Below, piece after piece: positions 45,816 through 57,859 of a stretch of DNA of 64,000 bases; position 1 is the stretch's first letter, and the number at the start of each line of letters is the position of its first letter. Made by a program: the position numbers and the translations under genes. The notes under the pieces are model-generated. The model searched no databases. It was not told the DNA's origin and saw only the letters and a list, made by a program, of their open reading frames with translations. Source of the DNA: Rhinopithecus roxellana (taxonomy: Eukaryota > Chordata > Mammalia > Primates > Cercopithecidae). The stretch is taken from NCBI RefSeq assembly GCF_007565055.1, contig NC_044552.1, positions 150,245,859 through 150,309,858 on the forward strand. The letters are read 5' to 3'.

Positions 45816-48144
45816 CAGGCAAACCTTGCTGCTTTATTATGCCTCAAGGATATTGCTCTTTCAAGAAAAAACAAATACAAGATGAAGGTTTTTGGCAAGC
45901 CTGCGTTGAGCACGCCTACTGGTGCCATCTTTCCAACACCATGTGTCTGTGTGTACATTGTATTAATTCTCACATTACTTCAAACTTTTTCATTATTATT
46001 ATTAAATCTGTCATGGTGATCTGTGATCTTTGATATTACTAGTGTTTTTGGGTGCCATGAACTGCACCCATGTAAGATGGCAAGCTTAACTGATAAATGT
46101 GTGTGTTCTGAATGTTCCACTCCCCATCTCCGCCTCTCCTTGGCCCTCCCTATTCTATGAGACATAGTAATATTGAAATTAGGCCAATTAATACCCTAAA
46201 ATGGCCTCTACGTGAAAGGAAAAGCTGCACGTCTCTCACTTTAAATCAAAAGCTAAAAATTTATTAAACATAGTGAGGAAGACATGTTGAAAGCAAAGAC
46301 AGGCAGAAAGCTAGGCTTCTTGGTGCCAGTCAAGTGATTAATGCAAAGGAAAACTTCTTAAAGGAAATTAAAAGTGCTACTCCGATGAACACATGAATGG
46401 TGAGAAAGAGAAACAGCCTTATTGCTCATATGGAGAAAGTCTGAATGGTCTGGATAAATGACCAAATCAGCCACAACATTACAGCCAATTCTACTTTAGA
46501 GCAAGGCCCTAACTCTTCAATTCTATGAAAGCTGAGAGAGGTGAGAAGAGAAAAGTCTGAAGCTAGCACAGGTTGATTGGTGAGGTTTAAGAAATGAAGC
46601 CATCTCCATAAAATAAAAGTGCAAGGTGAAGCAGCTGATGGAGAAGCTGCAGCAAGTTCTCCAGAAGATCTAGTTAAGATCATTAATGAAGGTCACTACA
46701 CTAAACAACAGATTTTCAGTGAAGATGAAACAGCCTTCTATTGGAAAAAGCAGCCATCTAGAACTCTCTAGCTAGAGAGGAGAAGGCAATGCCTGGCTTC
46801 GAAGCTTCAAAGAACAGGCTGATTCTTTTGTTAGGGGCAAATGCAGCTGGTGACTTTAAGGTGAGGCCAACGCTCACTTACCTTTCTAAAAATTCTGGAG
46901 CTTTTAAGAATTATACAAATCAACTCTGCCTGTGCGCTATAAATGAACAACAAATCCCAGATGTCAACACATCTATTTACAGCATGGTTTACTATTTTGA
47001 GCCCACTGTTGGGACCTACTGCTCCGAGGAAAGAAGAAAAAAAAAAAAGAACCCTTTGAAAATATTACTGCTCACTGACAAGGCACCTACTCACCCAGGC
47101 TCTGGTGGAGAGTTACAAGATTAACATTGTTTTCATGCTTACTAAAGCAACACCCACTCTGCAGCCCATGGAACAAGGAGTGATTTTGATTTTCGAGTCT
47201 TATTATTTAAGAAATACATTTCATGAGGCTATAGCTACCATAGATAGTGATTCTCTGATAAATCTGAGGTGCAAACCTGGAAAGTATTCACCATTCTAGA
47301 TGCCGTTAGAACATTCATGATTCATGGAATAAGGAAAAATATCAATACTGACAGGAGTTTGGAAGAAATTGATTCAAATCCTATAGATGATTTGGAGCTG
47401 TTCAAGACTTGAGTGAAGGAAGTAAATGAAGATGAGGTGAAAACAGGAAGAGAACTAAGATTATAAATGGGGTCTGAAGATGTGACTGAAATGCTGCAAT
47501 CTCATGGTAAAACTTGAACAAACAAGGAGTTGCCTCTTAGGAATAAGCAAAGAAAGTAGTTTCTTATGGAATCAACTCCTGGTGAAGATGCTGTGAACGC
47601 TGTTGAAATGAAAACAAAGGATTTCAAATATTATATAAACTTAGTTGATAAAGCAGTGGCAGGGGTTGGGAGGGCTGACTTCAATTCTGAAAGAAATTTT
47701 ACTGTACATAAAATGTTATCAAACAGTACGGTATGCTACAGAGAAATACTTTGTGAAAAGAAGAGTCAATCAATGCAGCAAACTTCATTTGTTGTATTTT
47801 AGGGAGTTGCCACAGCCAACCTAACCTTCAGCAACCACCACCCTGGTCACTCAGCGGCCATCAACATCCAGGCAAGCCCCTGCACCAGCAAAAAGATTAC
47901 AACTTGCTGAAGGCTCAGATGATTGTTAGCATTGTTTAAGCAGTAAAGTATTTTTAAATTAAGGTAGGTACATTTTTTCTTAAACACAATGCTACTGCAC
48001 ACTTAATAGACTACAATATACTAAAAGCATAAGTTTTATATGTGTTGGGAAACCAAAAAACTTGTGTGACTCACTTTATTGTGATGCCAGATTTACTGTG
48101 GCGGTCTGGCACCAAACCTGCAACATCACCGAGGTGTGTGCCTG
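45816..48144 (+). mobile_element. Near full-length Tigger1 DNA transposon
   Basis: About 2.33 kb, close to the roughly 2.4 kb of Tigger1. The left end is caggcaaaccttgctgcttt and the right end accgaggtgtgtgcctg, with TA on each side (45814-45815 and 48145-48146). The 3' part gattacaacttgctgaaggc and cactttattgtgatgccag is typical. Tigger elements are pogo-type cut-and-paste transposons; this copy is inactive (see transposase relic). It is antisense to AFDN and has no visible effect on its exons. Confidence 0.9.
46230..47810 (+). pseudogene. Tigger1 transposase relic (pogo/DDE)
   Basis: The remaining frames can be followed from ENQ-type helix-turn-helix remains to the C-terminal end CYREILCEKKSQSMQQTSFV. 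The three acidic catalytic sites can be placed: Asp codon 46724-46726 (SEDETAFYWK), Asp codon 47077-47079 (LLLTDKAP), and Glu codon 47171-47173 in QPMEQGV, where pogo-type enzymes usually have Asp. They lie in frames 2, 1 and 2, so frameshifts and stops break the gene. It is non-functional. Confidence 0.85.
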
Positions 48145-48993
48145 TATATATCTCCAGGTCAACCGGTAGAGATCTAATCGACGTTGCAGAGCAACATGTC
48201 ACTGAGTGGCAGAAGCACTCCTTAGTGCTGGGCTTGTTGTGTGCTCTTTTATTGCTATGCACAGAATACTGCAAAAATAAATGCTCATAGAAATATCCTC
48301 AGGAATGTACTGGATTTTTGTTTATTTTAGATGTCACAACTAATATTTACCACCATATTTCTAAACAATGTGTCCTTACTGCTATTTACCTTCAGTTTTG
48401 GACATTATCTCCAATCTCGAGTGTGTGCCGTTCAGGACTACTGCAGAGGAATCTTCTGGACTTTCCTTCCCCACCATCTTTGGGAATTCCCTTCTCCTGA
48501 CAGATTCTATTCTTGAATTCTCCCTCTCTCTCTTTCTTGGCCTACTCCATCATTCTGCTGGACAATGTCCTCCAGCACTTTTTTGAGATAGGGCACATGT
48601 GAGGTAAATTTTTGTCTTGCATGTTCTGAAATGTCTTTATTCCATCCACCTAACACTTGGTTGACAGTCTGGATTGGAAATCATTTCACTCTGCATTTGA
48701 AAGTACATGCCATGTCAGATTCCATAGTTACTGTTGAGAAGTCTAGCACCAGTCTTACTGCTAAAACCTTTACATGTAACTTGAATCGTTTTCTTTTGAA
48801 TCATTCTTTTTAACACTAGTTTTCTGCAATTTCAAAATAATAAGCTTTGGTTTGGGTCTTTGTCAAAGCAATTGTACCATTATTCAGTGGGCCTTTTCAA
48901 CCTAGAAACTAAACTCCTTCAGTTCTGAGAGAGATTCTAGCAGTATTTCCTTGATAATTTCCGTCTCTCTCCATTTCCTTTGGTTTTCTTTCC

Positions 48994-49263
48994 TTTTTTT
49001 TTTTTTTTTGAGACAGTCTCGCTCCGTTGCCCAGGCTGGAATGCAATGGCAAGATCTCGGCTCACTGCAACCTCCCGGGTTCAAGTAATTGCCCTGCCTC
49101 AACCTCCCAAGTAGCTGGGATTTCAAGTGCACGCCACCATGCCAGGTTCTTTTTTTTTTTTTTTGTATTTTTAGCAGAGACAGTTTCGCGGTGTTGACCA
49201 GCCTTGTCTCAAACCCCTGACCTCAAAGTGCTGGGATTACAGGAGTGAGCCACCATGCCCGGC
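48994..49263 (-). mobile_element. Alu with target-site duplication and internal T run
   Basis: T tail then gagacagtctcgctccgttg; ends gagccaccatgcccggc. The flank tcctttggttttct is repeated on both sides. A 16-T run at 49150-49165 lies between the two arms, and a short deletion is present in the left arm (tgacctcaaagtgctggg). Confidence 0.92.
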
Positions 49264-50529
49264 TTCCTTTGGTTTTCTCTGATTGATCCCCCTTTAGTAT
49301 ATGTTAGATATTCTACACTAATAATCTAAATATCTTGTCTGTTTTACTTCTTTTTCTCTTTGATCTGTACTTAGGTAGATTTCCTTATTTTCCACCTATC
49401 TTATTAATATTTTCCCCCTCTATCTCTTATTTACTTAATAAAATTTCTAAGAGCTCTTTCTCTGTTTCTTTTTCTGGCATTCTAGTCTTATTTCATGGAT
49501 GCACTACTTTCTTTATCTCTGTGAGTCTCAGTGTTGTCAAACTTCCATCTGCTCTCTCTAGTTTCTCCCTTTTAGCTCCAGTTTTCTTAATGTTTGTGTT
49601 GATTTGTCCCCATTTTAAAGGTACTTTTTTCAAATGTCTGTTGAACCTTGGCTATCGACATTTGACAGCAAGTCCCATGAAAGCTGAATGTAAAGCCTAT
49701 ATATGTGGGCAAGGGTTACTGTTGCTAAGTCTCAGAGTGATGTTATTAGACCAGAATTTCCAAAGGTCCATTTACATACAAATCTTTCTTTCAACAAGTG
49801 CCTTCTGAGAGTGATCCATAAATCTTCTAAGACATCAGTATTCTGGGTACAGTCTTTCACTTCATCCTCCTGTTTTCAGTGAAGACCCTTGTCACCTTGT
49901 GCTAGTCCTGTTACCTCCAAATCCAAGGACTCCATTCAACACCCACTCATCTCCCATTAGTTTTACTCTAGCCTTCAGCACTTAGGGTAGGGAAGTGAAT
50001 CTGGTGGAGTCTGCCACTTCTTATAGAAACTTTCAGCCCAATTTCTTCTTTTCAGCCCTGAGAAAGTTTCAAAGCCTCTAATTCCTGAGTCTTCCTGCAG
50101 CTGGGACACACTTGCCTGCTTGTCTCCACATCCTCCCAGCAAGACTTCTCTGCTCTGGCAAGTTAGAGACCTCTCATTCACACCTGCCAGATTCCACAGA
50201 CTACTCTAATCTCGTCATCTCTTCTCTCATTCTCTTTGTTCCTGTGCATTTGAACAAATTTGTATTCCTTTATTGTCATTTCAATGTGAGAAAAACATGA
50301 TTTTCCATCTACTGTCCGCTAAAAGTTGGGCTATATTCCTAAGTTACAAAATCACTAGTTTTTCCAACTCAATGTAACTTCTTAGCTTCTGAGCAAGAAG
50401 ATAAAAGTTATAAAACTCAAACAACAAGCCCTTTTATTTAATTCTACCTGTAGCTAACAAGAGAGGCACAAGACCTCCACCCTGAATACCATGAAACACT
50501 GCTGAGAGAATTTAAACCACTAAGTAAAT

Positions 50530-50880
50530 AAAGAGATACATTCTGCTCACAAATTGGAAGACTAAATATTATTAAGATGAGAAGTCTCTCAAAGTTCATC
50601 TACAGAGGTAATGCAAACCCAATCACAATCCCAGAAGGTTCTGGGTAGACACTGACAAGCTGACTCTAAAATTTATCAGAAACACAAACAACCGAGAATA
50701 AACAAAGCAATTTTTTAAAATAATGAACAAAACTGGCACATACTTTACACAATTTTAAGACTTATAAATCTACAGTAATTAAGGCAGCTTGGTATTGGTA
50801 AAAAGATAGACATATGTATCAATGGAACAGAAAAGAGACAAGAATTAGAACCACACATATATGTGGTCAGTTGCTTTTGG
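50530..50880 (+). repeat. L1 ORF2 3' fragment
   Basis: attggaagactaaatattat, ccaatcacaatcccagaagg, atctacagtaattaaggcagcttggtattgg and tcaatggaacagaa are typical of the L1 ORF2 C-terminal part in sense orientation. No long open frame is left. Confidence 0.8.
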
Positions 50881-51122
50881 GGTAATTTTTATTTTCTTTA
50901 ATTTGCCTTTTAATATTTTTCTTATTTTATAATAGAAACATATATTACTTTTGTAATGGAAGGGAGACTGCTTTTTAAAAATATACATTTAGCACATGAT
51001 TTGTAATTTATCAGATTCTAAATGACATGGTGGGGTGAAAATCTAGGTTTAATTTGATTTAAAGAAAACCTTCCATTTAAATGCAAAGTAGAAAGAGCTA
51101 CTGATTTGATCAAGTTCCTTAC

Positions 51123-51280
51123 CCGGGCGATGCAGTAATCCTTAGGGTTTTCTTTTTCCAGACCATACTTCTCTAAAGCTTCAGCCACAGCAAAGTCTGC
51201 AGGATCTGTAGTAGACAGCAGGATTGTCTTGTAGGGAATATTTGGTTTTAAACTATCTGCATAAATTCTCAATGTTCCAC
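51123..51280 (-). CDS. AFDN: AFDN exon: start of RA2 domain
   Basis: Exon of 158 nt, about residues 248-299. Two bases complete Gly247 and it ends in phase 0 at GCCCGG/GTAAGG. It reads GTLRIYADSLKPNIPYKTIL then LSTTDPADFAVAEALEKYGL and EKENPKDYCIAR. This gives the first beta hairpin and the main helix of a ubiquitin-like Ras-association domain. The acceptor is TTTTCAG/GTGGAA. Open frame on either side of the exon is intron. Confidence 0.97.
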
Positions 51281-52539
51281 CTGAAAAAACATTTTGACAT
51301 CTTTGAGTACAACCTACTTTATGCCAATAACAGAGGTAGCTAACATTTACAGTCACTTGAGAAAAAGGTACCTGCATTCTAGCTATGAGTACAAAGACAA
51401 TCTGCCTAATAACGATTTTTTTCATTTCCTGTTAGATAACATATAATAGCAGTAACTAGTTGATCTAGTGACATTTAGAAACCATGAACAATCCAGTATG
51501 ACAAAGATCATTTTCATCTTCTCTCTTCAAGCCAAAGTTTTTATAACAATGAACTGATTTCCACTATAGTGAGGAAAGAAAAGGAAGGAATTCCAGAATT
51601 TCTCTATGGTCCTGCTCTTTATTCAACTGCTTTCCCATTTCCTTACCTACATATTATTATATACCTATTTCTCCCATTTTCCTACTTCCTGATCATCAAT
51701 CTGAAACAAACTAAAAACCCAGATAAAGTTAAATATTAACCCACTAAATAAATTCATTTTTAAAAAGTGAAGTAGGAACCAGGAGATCTCAGGTGCTCGA
51801 GGCCAAATATTTTTCATGAGAGATTTGCCAACAGAGCAAAGTTCTATTTTTACTTCCAGGCACTACAAACTACAATGTCCTTTATAGTTGTGAACTTATT
51901 TAGGGGAAAAAAAGAAAACCAACTACAGCAGAGCAATTTGGATATCCTGACATTTTCTTTTGTGTTTCTTTTTAATGGAAATCTACATGTATATGTCATA
52001 ATATTGTCACTTTTGGTGTCATAATCTGCTTTCTACCTATGGTCCAAGATTAATATGCCCTGAAATCTGAAGTCTAGATGAAAGGATACTGAGGGAAGAA
52101 ATTAAGATAGGCTCCACAGTCCCATTAAGACAGTGTGCCCCTAGGTATGCACTCCAGCTTCTTTAACTCTCAATTTTCTCACCTGTAATTTAAGAGAGCT
52201 AGATTAGAAAATCTGTGGGTTTCTTGAAGCAAATTCTTAACTTCCATGATTCTATTACTTTTTAATTCTAATGCAGTTATTTCAGCTACTGAATATTTCT
52301 CATACTCTCTTTTTCAACAAGTCTGGCACGAATTGCATTTTGATAACTTAGCTCACAGTAAAATCATGTTGGTCTTTTAAGAAACCAACTAGTCCACAGT
52401 AGTATTGGAATATGGACCTGCTAGGCCAGGCCAGGGGAATCACAGGTTGCAGCACATCTTTACCATGTGCACGCTCACACTGCCCAGCAGCTCCCCTGTT
52501 CCAATGCAGAGGAACAGCCATAAGCAGGTCAGATGATGT

Positions 52540-53000
52540 TCCCGCCTCAACAGCTTACACTCTGTGGTTGGGAGGCAGGATGCAGAGGAAGAAGACTAAC
52601 AAGAAAACAAATAAATACCTTTCAAATAGTGACATACATTGTGAAATATAAAAGGTTGTGAGAAAGAACATGACTGAGAGCATCCTAAGCTTGGATGACT
52701 GGCCAAAAACTCTGAAGAATAAACATTTGAACTCAGACCTGAACAACGAGACAGAAGTAACCATGTGAAAATCTAAAGGAAGGGCTTTGTCTCAGCAGAG
52801 GACCAGCAACTGCTAAGGCCCAGGGTTGGGGTAAGTCTGGTTGGGTTCACTGGCCAGTACGGACAGAGCGAGGGGAAAAGGGGCAGATGAGGTCAGAAAC
52901 CAGCTGAGACCAGATCCTACAGGACTTCTCAGACCATGATCACATCATGAGTTTGAATTATTCCAGTTAAATGAGAGCCACTGGAAGGGTTTAAGTTCTG
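52540..53000 (-). repeat. Antisense L2 LINE
   Basis: ttgaactcagacctgaacaa, aggaagggctttgtctcagcagaggaccagcaact, gctaaggcccagggttgg and agagccactggaagggttta follow the reverse complement of L2. Confidence 0.65.
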
Positions 53001-53035
53001 TGTGTATGAGTGTCTGTGTGTGTGTGCGCGCGCGC
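52999..53035 (+). repeat. (TG)n/(CG)n simple repeat
   Basis: Mixed tgtgtg and cgcgcgcg run, alternating purine-pyrimidine, just after the L2 fragment. Confidence 0.9.
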
Positions 53036-53317
53036 AAGAGAGAGTGCACCTGTATGACTGTGTGTCTGCGTGCATGTGTCTAAGGAGGTGGGCAAAATGT
53101 CACTTGTGCTTTCCAAAGAGGATCCTGCCTTTTGGGTGAAGATAGGGAGATCAGCAACAGGAGAGGAGTCCATTTAAACTGTGTGTTTTCCATGACACCA
53201 GAACGTACACTCCTTATTTAATTACACTCCACATCCAAATACCGGCCTCAAGAAAGTCACAAAAAAAAATATGTACAATAGGATGAATAAACAATTAGGT
53301 AGACTGCAGTTAACATC

Positions 53318-53450
53318 TATATGATTTTGGTTAGTGTCCCGTTTTGAAGATGAAGAAACTGTGGCTCTTGGTTTGTGCAGTGGTTCCAACTGTACCCTGA
53401 CCCCAGCTCCATGTGCTTCTTCACTTCACAGTGCCCTGCTACTCCTAAGA
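53318..53450 (-). repeat. MIR-like SINE fragment
   Basis: gttttgaagatgaagaaactgtggctc and later ctccatgtgcttcttcac fit antisense MIR, weakly. Confidence 0.5.
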
Positions 53451-54059
53451 CTGCGCACTAAAAAGCCCAAGAAGAGGAAGAATCAACTAAAACTTATCTC
53501 ACAATTTTGTTAATTTATCAGTGAAAAAAAAACCATAACAATAAATGGTAGTAGAATATTTGTGACACAAATGAATTAATTGAGATATGTAGGGTATTTT
53601 GGGGTCAACTACATTTTGAAGCCATCATGAAGCAAATATAACTAAGTGTCAAAAAATACAAAGTTCAGGGGCAAAGCTTGTTACGAATTATGATGCCTGA
53701 TCAGCTGTGAGGTGAGTTTAACAGAACCAAATTAAGGGGGACATGTAGGTTCTGTCATCAGAACTTGAGAAACTAATCCTTGGGGTAAAAGAGAGAAAAA
53801 TAACAGACACAGTTGTCACTCTTAGAGAAGGAGTATTCACAGCTGCCCTTGTCTCCAGCCCACACTGAAGAATCAACCTGATAGCTAGGCTGATAGCTGC
53901 AGTAGGCTGTAAGGATATATTTTTTCAGAGCAAGTTATTTGTTAAAACTAACAAATAAAAACCTTAGACTTCATTAATACTTTTGGCTTCCTTAGTATTA
54001 ACCATAAAGGGTCATTTTTTGTTATCAATATTTAGTTAAGTTTCCTCAGAGTCTACATA

Positions 54060-54740
54060 TAAAAAATGCTCCTTCTACCCCCAATCACCCCTTTAATAGA
54101 CAAGCTGTACTTAGATGTTCTGCTATTTCTCCTCCTAATTCTTCGCAGTTTTTCCTGTTTTCTTTGCTGATTCCTCTTATCAATGGCTTTCCCTTAAGTT
54201 TCTGAATCACCTATACACTAACGACACTGATCACTCCCAAACCCTAATCACCATGTGCTACTGAAACACTGGCCTAAAATATATCCCATATCCCACCAGC
54301 ACTTCATGTGACACACATAACCAAAACCTACCTTCCACCCCCAAACGTTCTTTCACTCTACAGTCCATCAACATCTTTCCAATCAAAAGCAGAGGGGCCA
54401 TCCTGAATGCCTCCCCTCCTCAGTAAAGTCCAGTCTATTGCCAGTTCCTGATAATTCCACCTCTTTAATATTTCTTCAGACCTTTCTCCCTTTATAGTCC
54501 TGCTGTCAATGACACAGCTCAGAGGCCCCTTATTCCTTATATGGGCAAAGCAATAATTTTAATGGGCATGCCTGCTTCTAATCAGAATTCTCTCAAATCC
54601 ATCTTCCACTCTGCTTCCACAGTAATCTCTCCAGATAGAAAGCTCAGGCTACAATGAAAGCTTTCTAAACCCCTAGCTTAAAACTCATCAACAGCTTATT
54701 AACAAACTGTATCAAATTTTTCCATCAAAATACCCCCAAT
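54060..54740 (+). repeat. L2 LINE fragment
   Basis: actgatcactcccaaaccct, caaaagcagaggggccatcctgaatgcc, agtccagtctattgccagttc and ctagcttaaaactcatcaacag follow the sense L2 3' region. Confidence 0.65.
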
Positions 54741-54812
54741 GGCAGTGCAAAATACATGGGGGAATCTGGGGACATAAGCTAAGTGATATACAAAAACTTC
54801 CTATTTCATCGT

Positions 54813-54837
54813 AAAAAAAAATATATATATATATATG
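54813..54837 (+). repeat. Poly-A/(AT)n microsatellite
   Basis: A run of A followed by eight AT units. It is likely to vary in length. Confidence 0.9.
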
Positions 54838-55289
54838 TAAATGTTACATTCTAACCACATTAAAACATATTTCATTAAAACAAGTATTTTTTAAAGTTAG
54901 ATATAAAAATTGACACTCCAAGCTAGCTATGTTTACCATGACTCACTACCTCTAGCCCATACTGGAATATTCTTTAAAGGAACCATAGAATAAATTCAGA
55001 AATTCATTTCAGTAATAATATCAAACTCATTCTTACAGTATACAAAGTGCCTTCAGGTCTGGCATGTGGTTAGCACATGTAGCCATTGCTAAGCATTCCT
55101 CTTGTCTTTTAAAAACTTTTTACTACTCTTCTTCTTTATATTTTCTTCCAAACTCCTTATTTTCTTGTGTTTTTTTCGGTGCATATATTTATAAATTATT
55201 TCAAATTCTTGACAGAACAAGAAAAATATATATAAACAAGGAATCATTCACATCTCAAATATAATCTATTAAAATATTTATGGAACCAA

Positions 55290-55910
55290 GAAGTCCCGTA
55301 CTCTCTGAGATCTTTTTTGAATCACTGGCACAACAAGTCCTGTGAAGTATGTAATTAGGACTCAGTTATAGGGTGCTAAGGGTCAAAATAAGAACGAACG
55401 CTAGGGTGGGCCAATGCTCCCCCCAGATGGTGGGTCTCTGGACACTAGGCTGAAATATGCTCAGGAGAAAGAGTCCTGAGCAGCATCTGCGATGGACGCA
55501 GAAGCAAGTGACCGTGCATTCAATGTGTTACGTCTCATTTAGATCCCATCCCAAATGAAAGAATTATCTGAGGCAATCAGGAAAATTTAAACAATGACTA
55601 GTTATTTGATACTATTAAGGAATTATTACCAATTATTTTATATTGATAATGATACTGTGGTTATATTTTGTTTTGCTTTTTAAGGAATCTTTATCCTTCA
55701 GGAAAATATACTAAAATATTTATAGTTGAAAGAATGAGAAGTTAAGGATTTGCTTCCCAATAATAGTTTGAACATGGAGGCAATGTATTTTGGAGTACAG
55801 AAGAAACCTCGGTGGGCCGTACACGGGAGTTTATTGTATCTTTCTCTTTTTTTGTATATACTTGAAATTTTCTAGCTTTTTTTTTTTTTAAAGAGCTGTA
55901 CTGGGGGAAA
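55290..55910 (+). repeat. Old L1 3' end
   Basis: gatactgtggttatattttg, ggatttgcttcccaataatag, gtgggccgtacacgggagtttatt and tgtatatacttgaaattttc match the 3' untranslated end of old L1 elements in sense orientation. Confidence 0.7.
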
Positions 55911-56118
55911 GTATGAAACTAAACATATCCCTATGTGAACAGAACTCTTGTACATAGGGTAGGCTGATTTTGTACCAGAAGTATATGGTACACATTTGTT
56001 AGGAAAAGGTTACTTCACTCATTGCTTTAATTAAAGCAGGTCTCATGCACGTATAAAGAGTGTAATTAAACAATGCTCTTTGCAACAGGTAGAACAGAGA
56101 AAAATACCAAGTTTGTAC

Positions 56119-56279
56119 CTGAATCAGGCCGCCCATCTGAGCTCCGAAATTCCTGCATTCTCTTTTCCAATTTTTGTTGCCTCCGTCGTTTCATAACCAC
56201 CTCAGGATTAGAAATGGTTCGAGTAAAGCTGGTTTCAGGCATGTCTTTGTAAACCTCAGCAGCCAGTCGAGAATTTTCA
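56119..56279 (-). CDS. AFDN: AFDN exon: charged linker between RA1 and RA2
   Basis: Exon of 161 nt, about residues 194-246, with Val193 and Gly247 split at its ends. It reads ENSRLAAEVYKDMPETSFTR, then TISNPEVVMKRRRQQKLEKR, then MQEFRSSDGRPDS. The RRRQQKLEKRMQEF part should be helical and basic. The FTRTISNP part resembles a site for basophilic kinases (inference only). The acceptor is CTTACAG/TGAAAA and the donor GATTCAG/GTACAA. Confidence 0.95.
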
Positions 56280-56701
56280 CTGTAAGAAAAAAAATGCCAA
56301 CAATATTTTAATCACTGTTTTCTTATTGGAAATAGACACATTGCAGTCGTACAAAAATCAAAATGGCAGCTGCTATTTGGCTACATCTGTATCCTAATAG
56401 GTCTGTTATGTACTATTTACCACATGTCAATTATTAATGATAAAGAATACAGTTTCTCTCAATACAAACGAATATACTGAACTACACAGAAATCTATCAT
56501 TAAAAGTTTACATTAATAGTGAGTTTATTCATGAATAATGCTAAAAGAAAAATATATTGATAATACATTTCAGTAACTTCCACCAGTGTTACCCTCAAAC
56601 AGACCAATATTATACCATGACCTTCCAACCACAAGAAAGAAATATAGGACTGAATATACTTTAATTTTACAAAACTCTGTCTTAACATTTTAGCAAATTT
56701 A

Positions 56702-57007
56702 GGCTGGGTGTGATGGCTCACTCCTGTATTCCCAATACTTCGGGAGGCTGATGTGGGCGGATCACCCGAGGTTGAGTTTAAGACCAGCCTGACCAACATG
56801 GAGAAATCCCGTCTCTACTAAAAAAACAAAATTAGCCAAGCGTGGTGGCAAATGCCTGTAATCCCAGTTACTTGGGAGGCTGAGGCAGGAGAATCACTTG
56901 AACCCGAGAGGTGGAGGTTGCAGTGAGCCAAAATCGTGCCATCGCATTCCAGCCTGGGCAACAAGAGCAAAACTCTATCTCAAAAAAAAAAAAAAAAAAA
57001 AAAAAAA
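56702..57007 (+). mobile_element. Full-length Alu with target-site duplication
   Basis: Starts ggctgggtgtgatggctcac and has a long A tail. The flank agcaaattt is seen before and after. Confidence 0.93.
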
Positions 57008-57353
57008 GAAAAAATTACAGCAAATTTTGAAAAGCCCAAATTAACTGAATGGAATGATTTTTTTTTAACACCTAAAGGATTTAAAAAACATTAACTTCCT
57101 TGAAGTTAAATTTTCAAAAAGGAAATTGCTCCAACAGTTTCTGTGAAGGAGTCAAATGTACTGAATAAGCTGAAAACACCACTAGGTAATTGACATACTT
57201 AACTACATTTTGGTAAATATACTTCAAAGATATAATTTTTAATCATAAAAATAATTGAATTAAAAATAGTTAAGCTTTTACTCAAGTTGAACAACTTAAC
57301 TTATTTTAAGTCAAATAATGTATCACCCCATAAATAGGATGATAAACAGAGCA

Positions 57354-57441
57354 AGTCACAAAGTAGAAGCATTTGGCAGGTTTTGGTTTATTTTGAGAGT
57401 CACAAAGTAGAAGCATTTGGCAGGTTTTGGTTTATTTTGAG
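57354..57441. repeat. Perfect 44-bp tandem duplication
   Basis: 57354-57397 and 57398-57441 are identical by eye (unit starts agtcacaaagtagaagcatt and ends tttattttgag). The unit includes the first bases of the adjacent antisense Alu. Confidence 0.95.
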
Positions 57442-57577
57442 ACAGGGTCTTGCTCTGTAGCCCAGGCTGGAGTGCAGTGGCACAGTCACTGCTCACTGCA
57501 ACCTCCATCTCCCAGGCTCAGGCAATCCTCCCACCTTAGCCTCCTGAGTAGCTGAGGCTACAGGCATGAACCTAGCC
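57439..57577 (-). mobile_element. Partial Alu or Alu monomer
   Basis: gagacagggtcttgctctgt to ctgaggctacaggcatgaacctagcc: about one Alu arm with an older sequence, possibly a free monomer. Confidence 0.82.
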
Positions 57578-57859
57578 TAAGTTTTAAATTCTCCTTTGAT
57601 ATTTTTCATGTATGAGCAATGTATCTTCGTATATTTTTTTCTCTTGCATAACTGCATTTAATAAAGCCTTATTATGTAATACTAGACTCAAGTGTTTACA
57701 TAGGCATCACCGCCTAGTAACTTCATATCTAAACCCCCTTTCATGCAACACAAAATAGGCTCAAATTCCACTATAAAGTATACCTTATTCACTGACAAAT
57801 GGTTAATATCCTCAATACGTACAGAACACTTAGAATCAATTTTAAAATGGGAAAAAGGC

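Larger units (their letters stand above)
42321..51122 (-). other. AFDN: Largest complete AFDN intron, 8,802 nt
   Basis: Phase-0 intron. It holds L2 remains (43370-43690), two opposed Alus (43790 and 44558), a 50-bp tandem duplication, an approximately 80-bp diverged duplication, a Tigger1 element (45816-48144), another Alu (48994) and an L1 ORF2 fragment (50530-50880). The stretch 48200-50500 is T-rich on this strand and probably old repeat, family unclear. Confidence 0.85.
51281..56118 (-). other. AFDN: AFDN intron, 4,838 nt
   Basis: Phase-1 intron with an antisense L2 (52540-53000), a (TG)n tract, MIR- and L2-like sequence, a short (AT)n tract and an L1 3' end (55290-55910). No Alu was seen in it. 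Confidence 0.83.

Noticed and set aside
46789..47802. Possible functional or domesticated transposase gene
   Set aside because: The three catalytic positions lie in different frames, stops interrupt it, and the third acidic residue is changed.
49335..49808. 157-codon open frame, the longest in the window, on the plus strand
   Set aside because: The T-rich strand gives a hydrophobic, low-complexity translation. It lies in probable old repeat within an intron, with no splice signals or family match.
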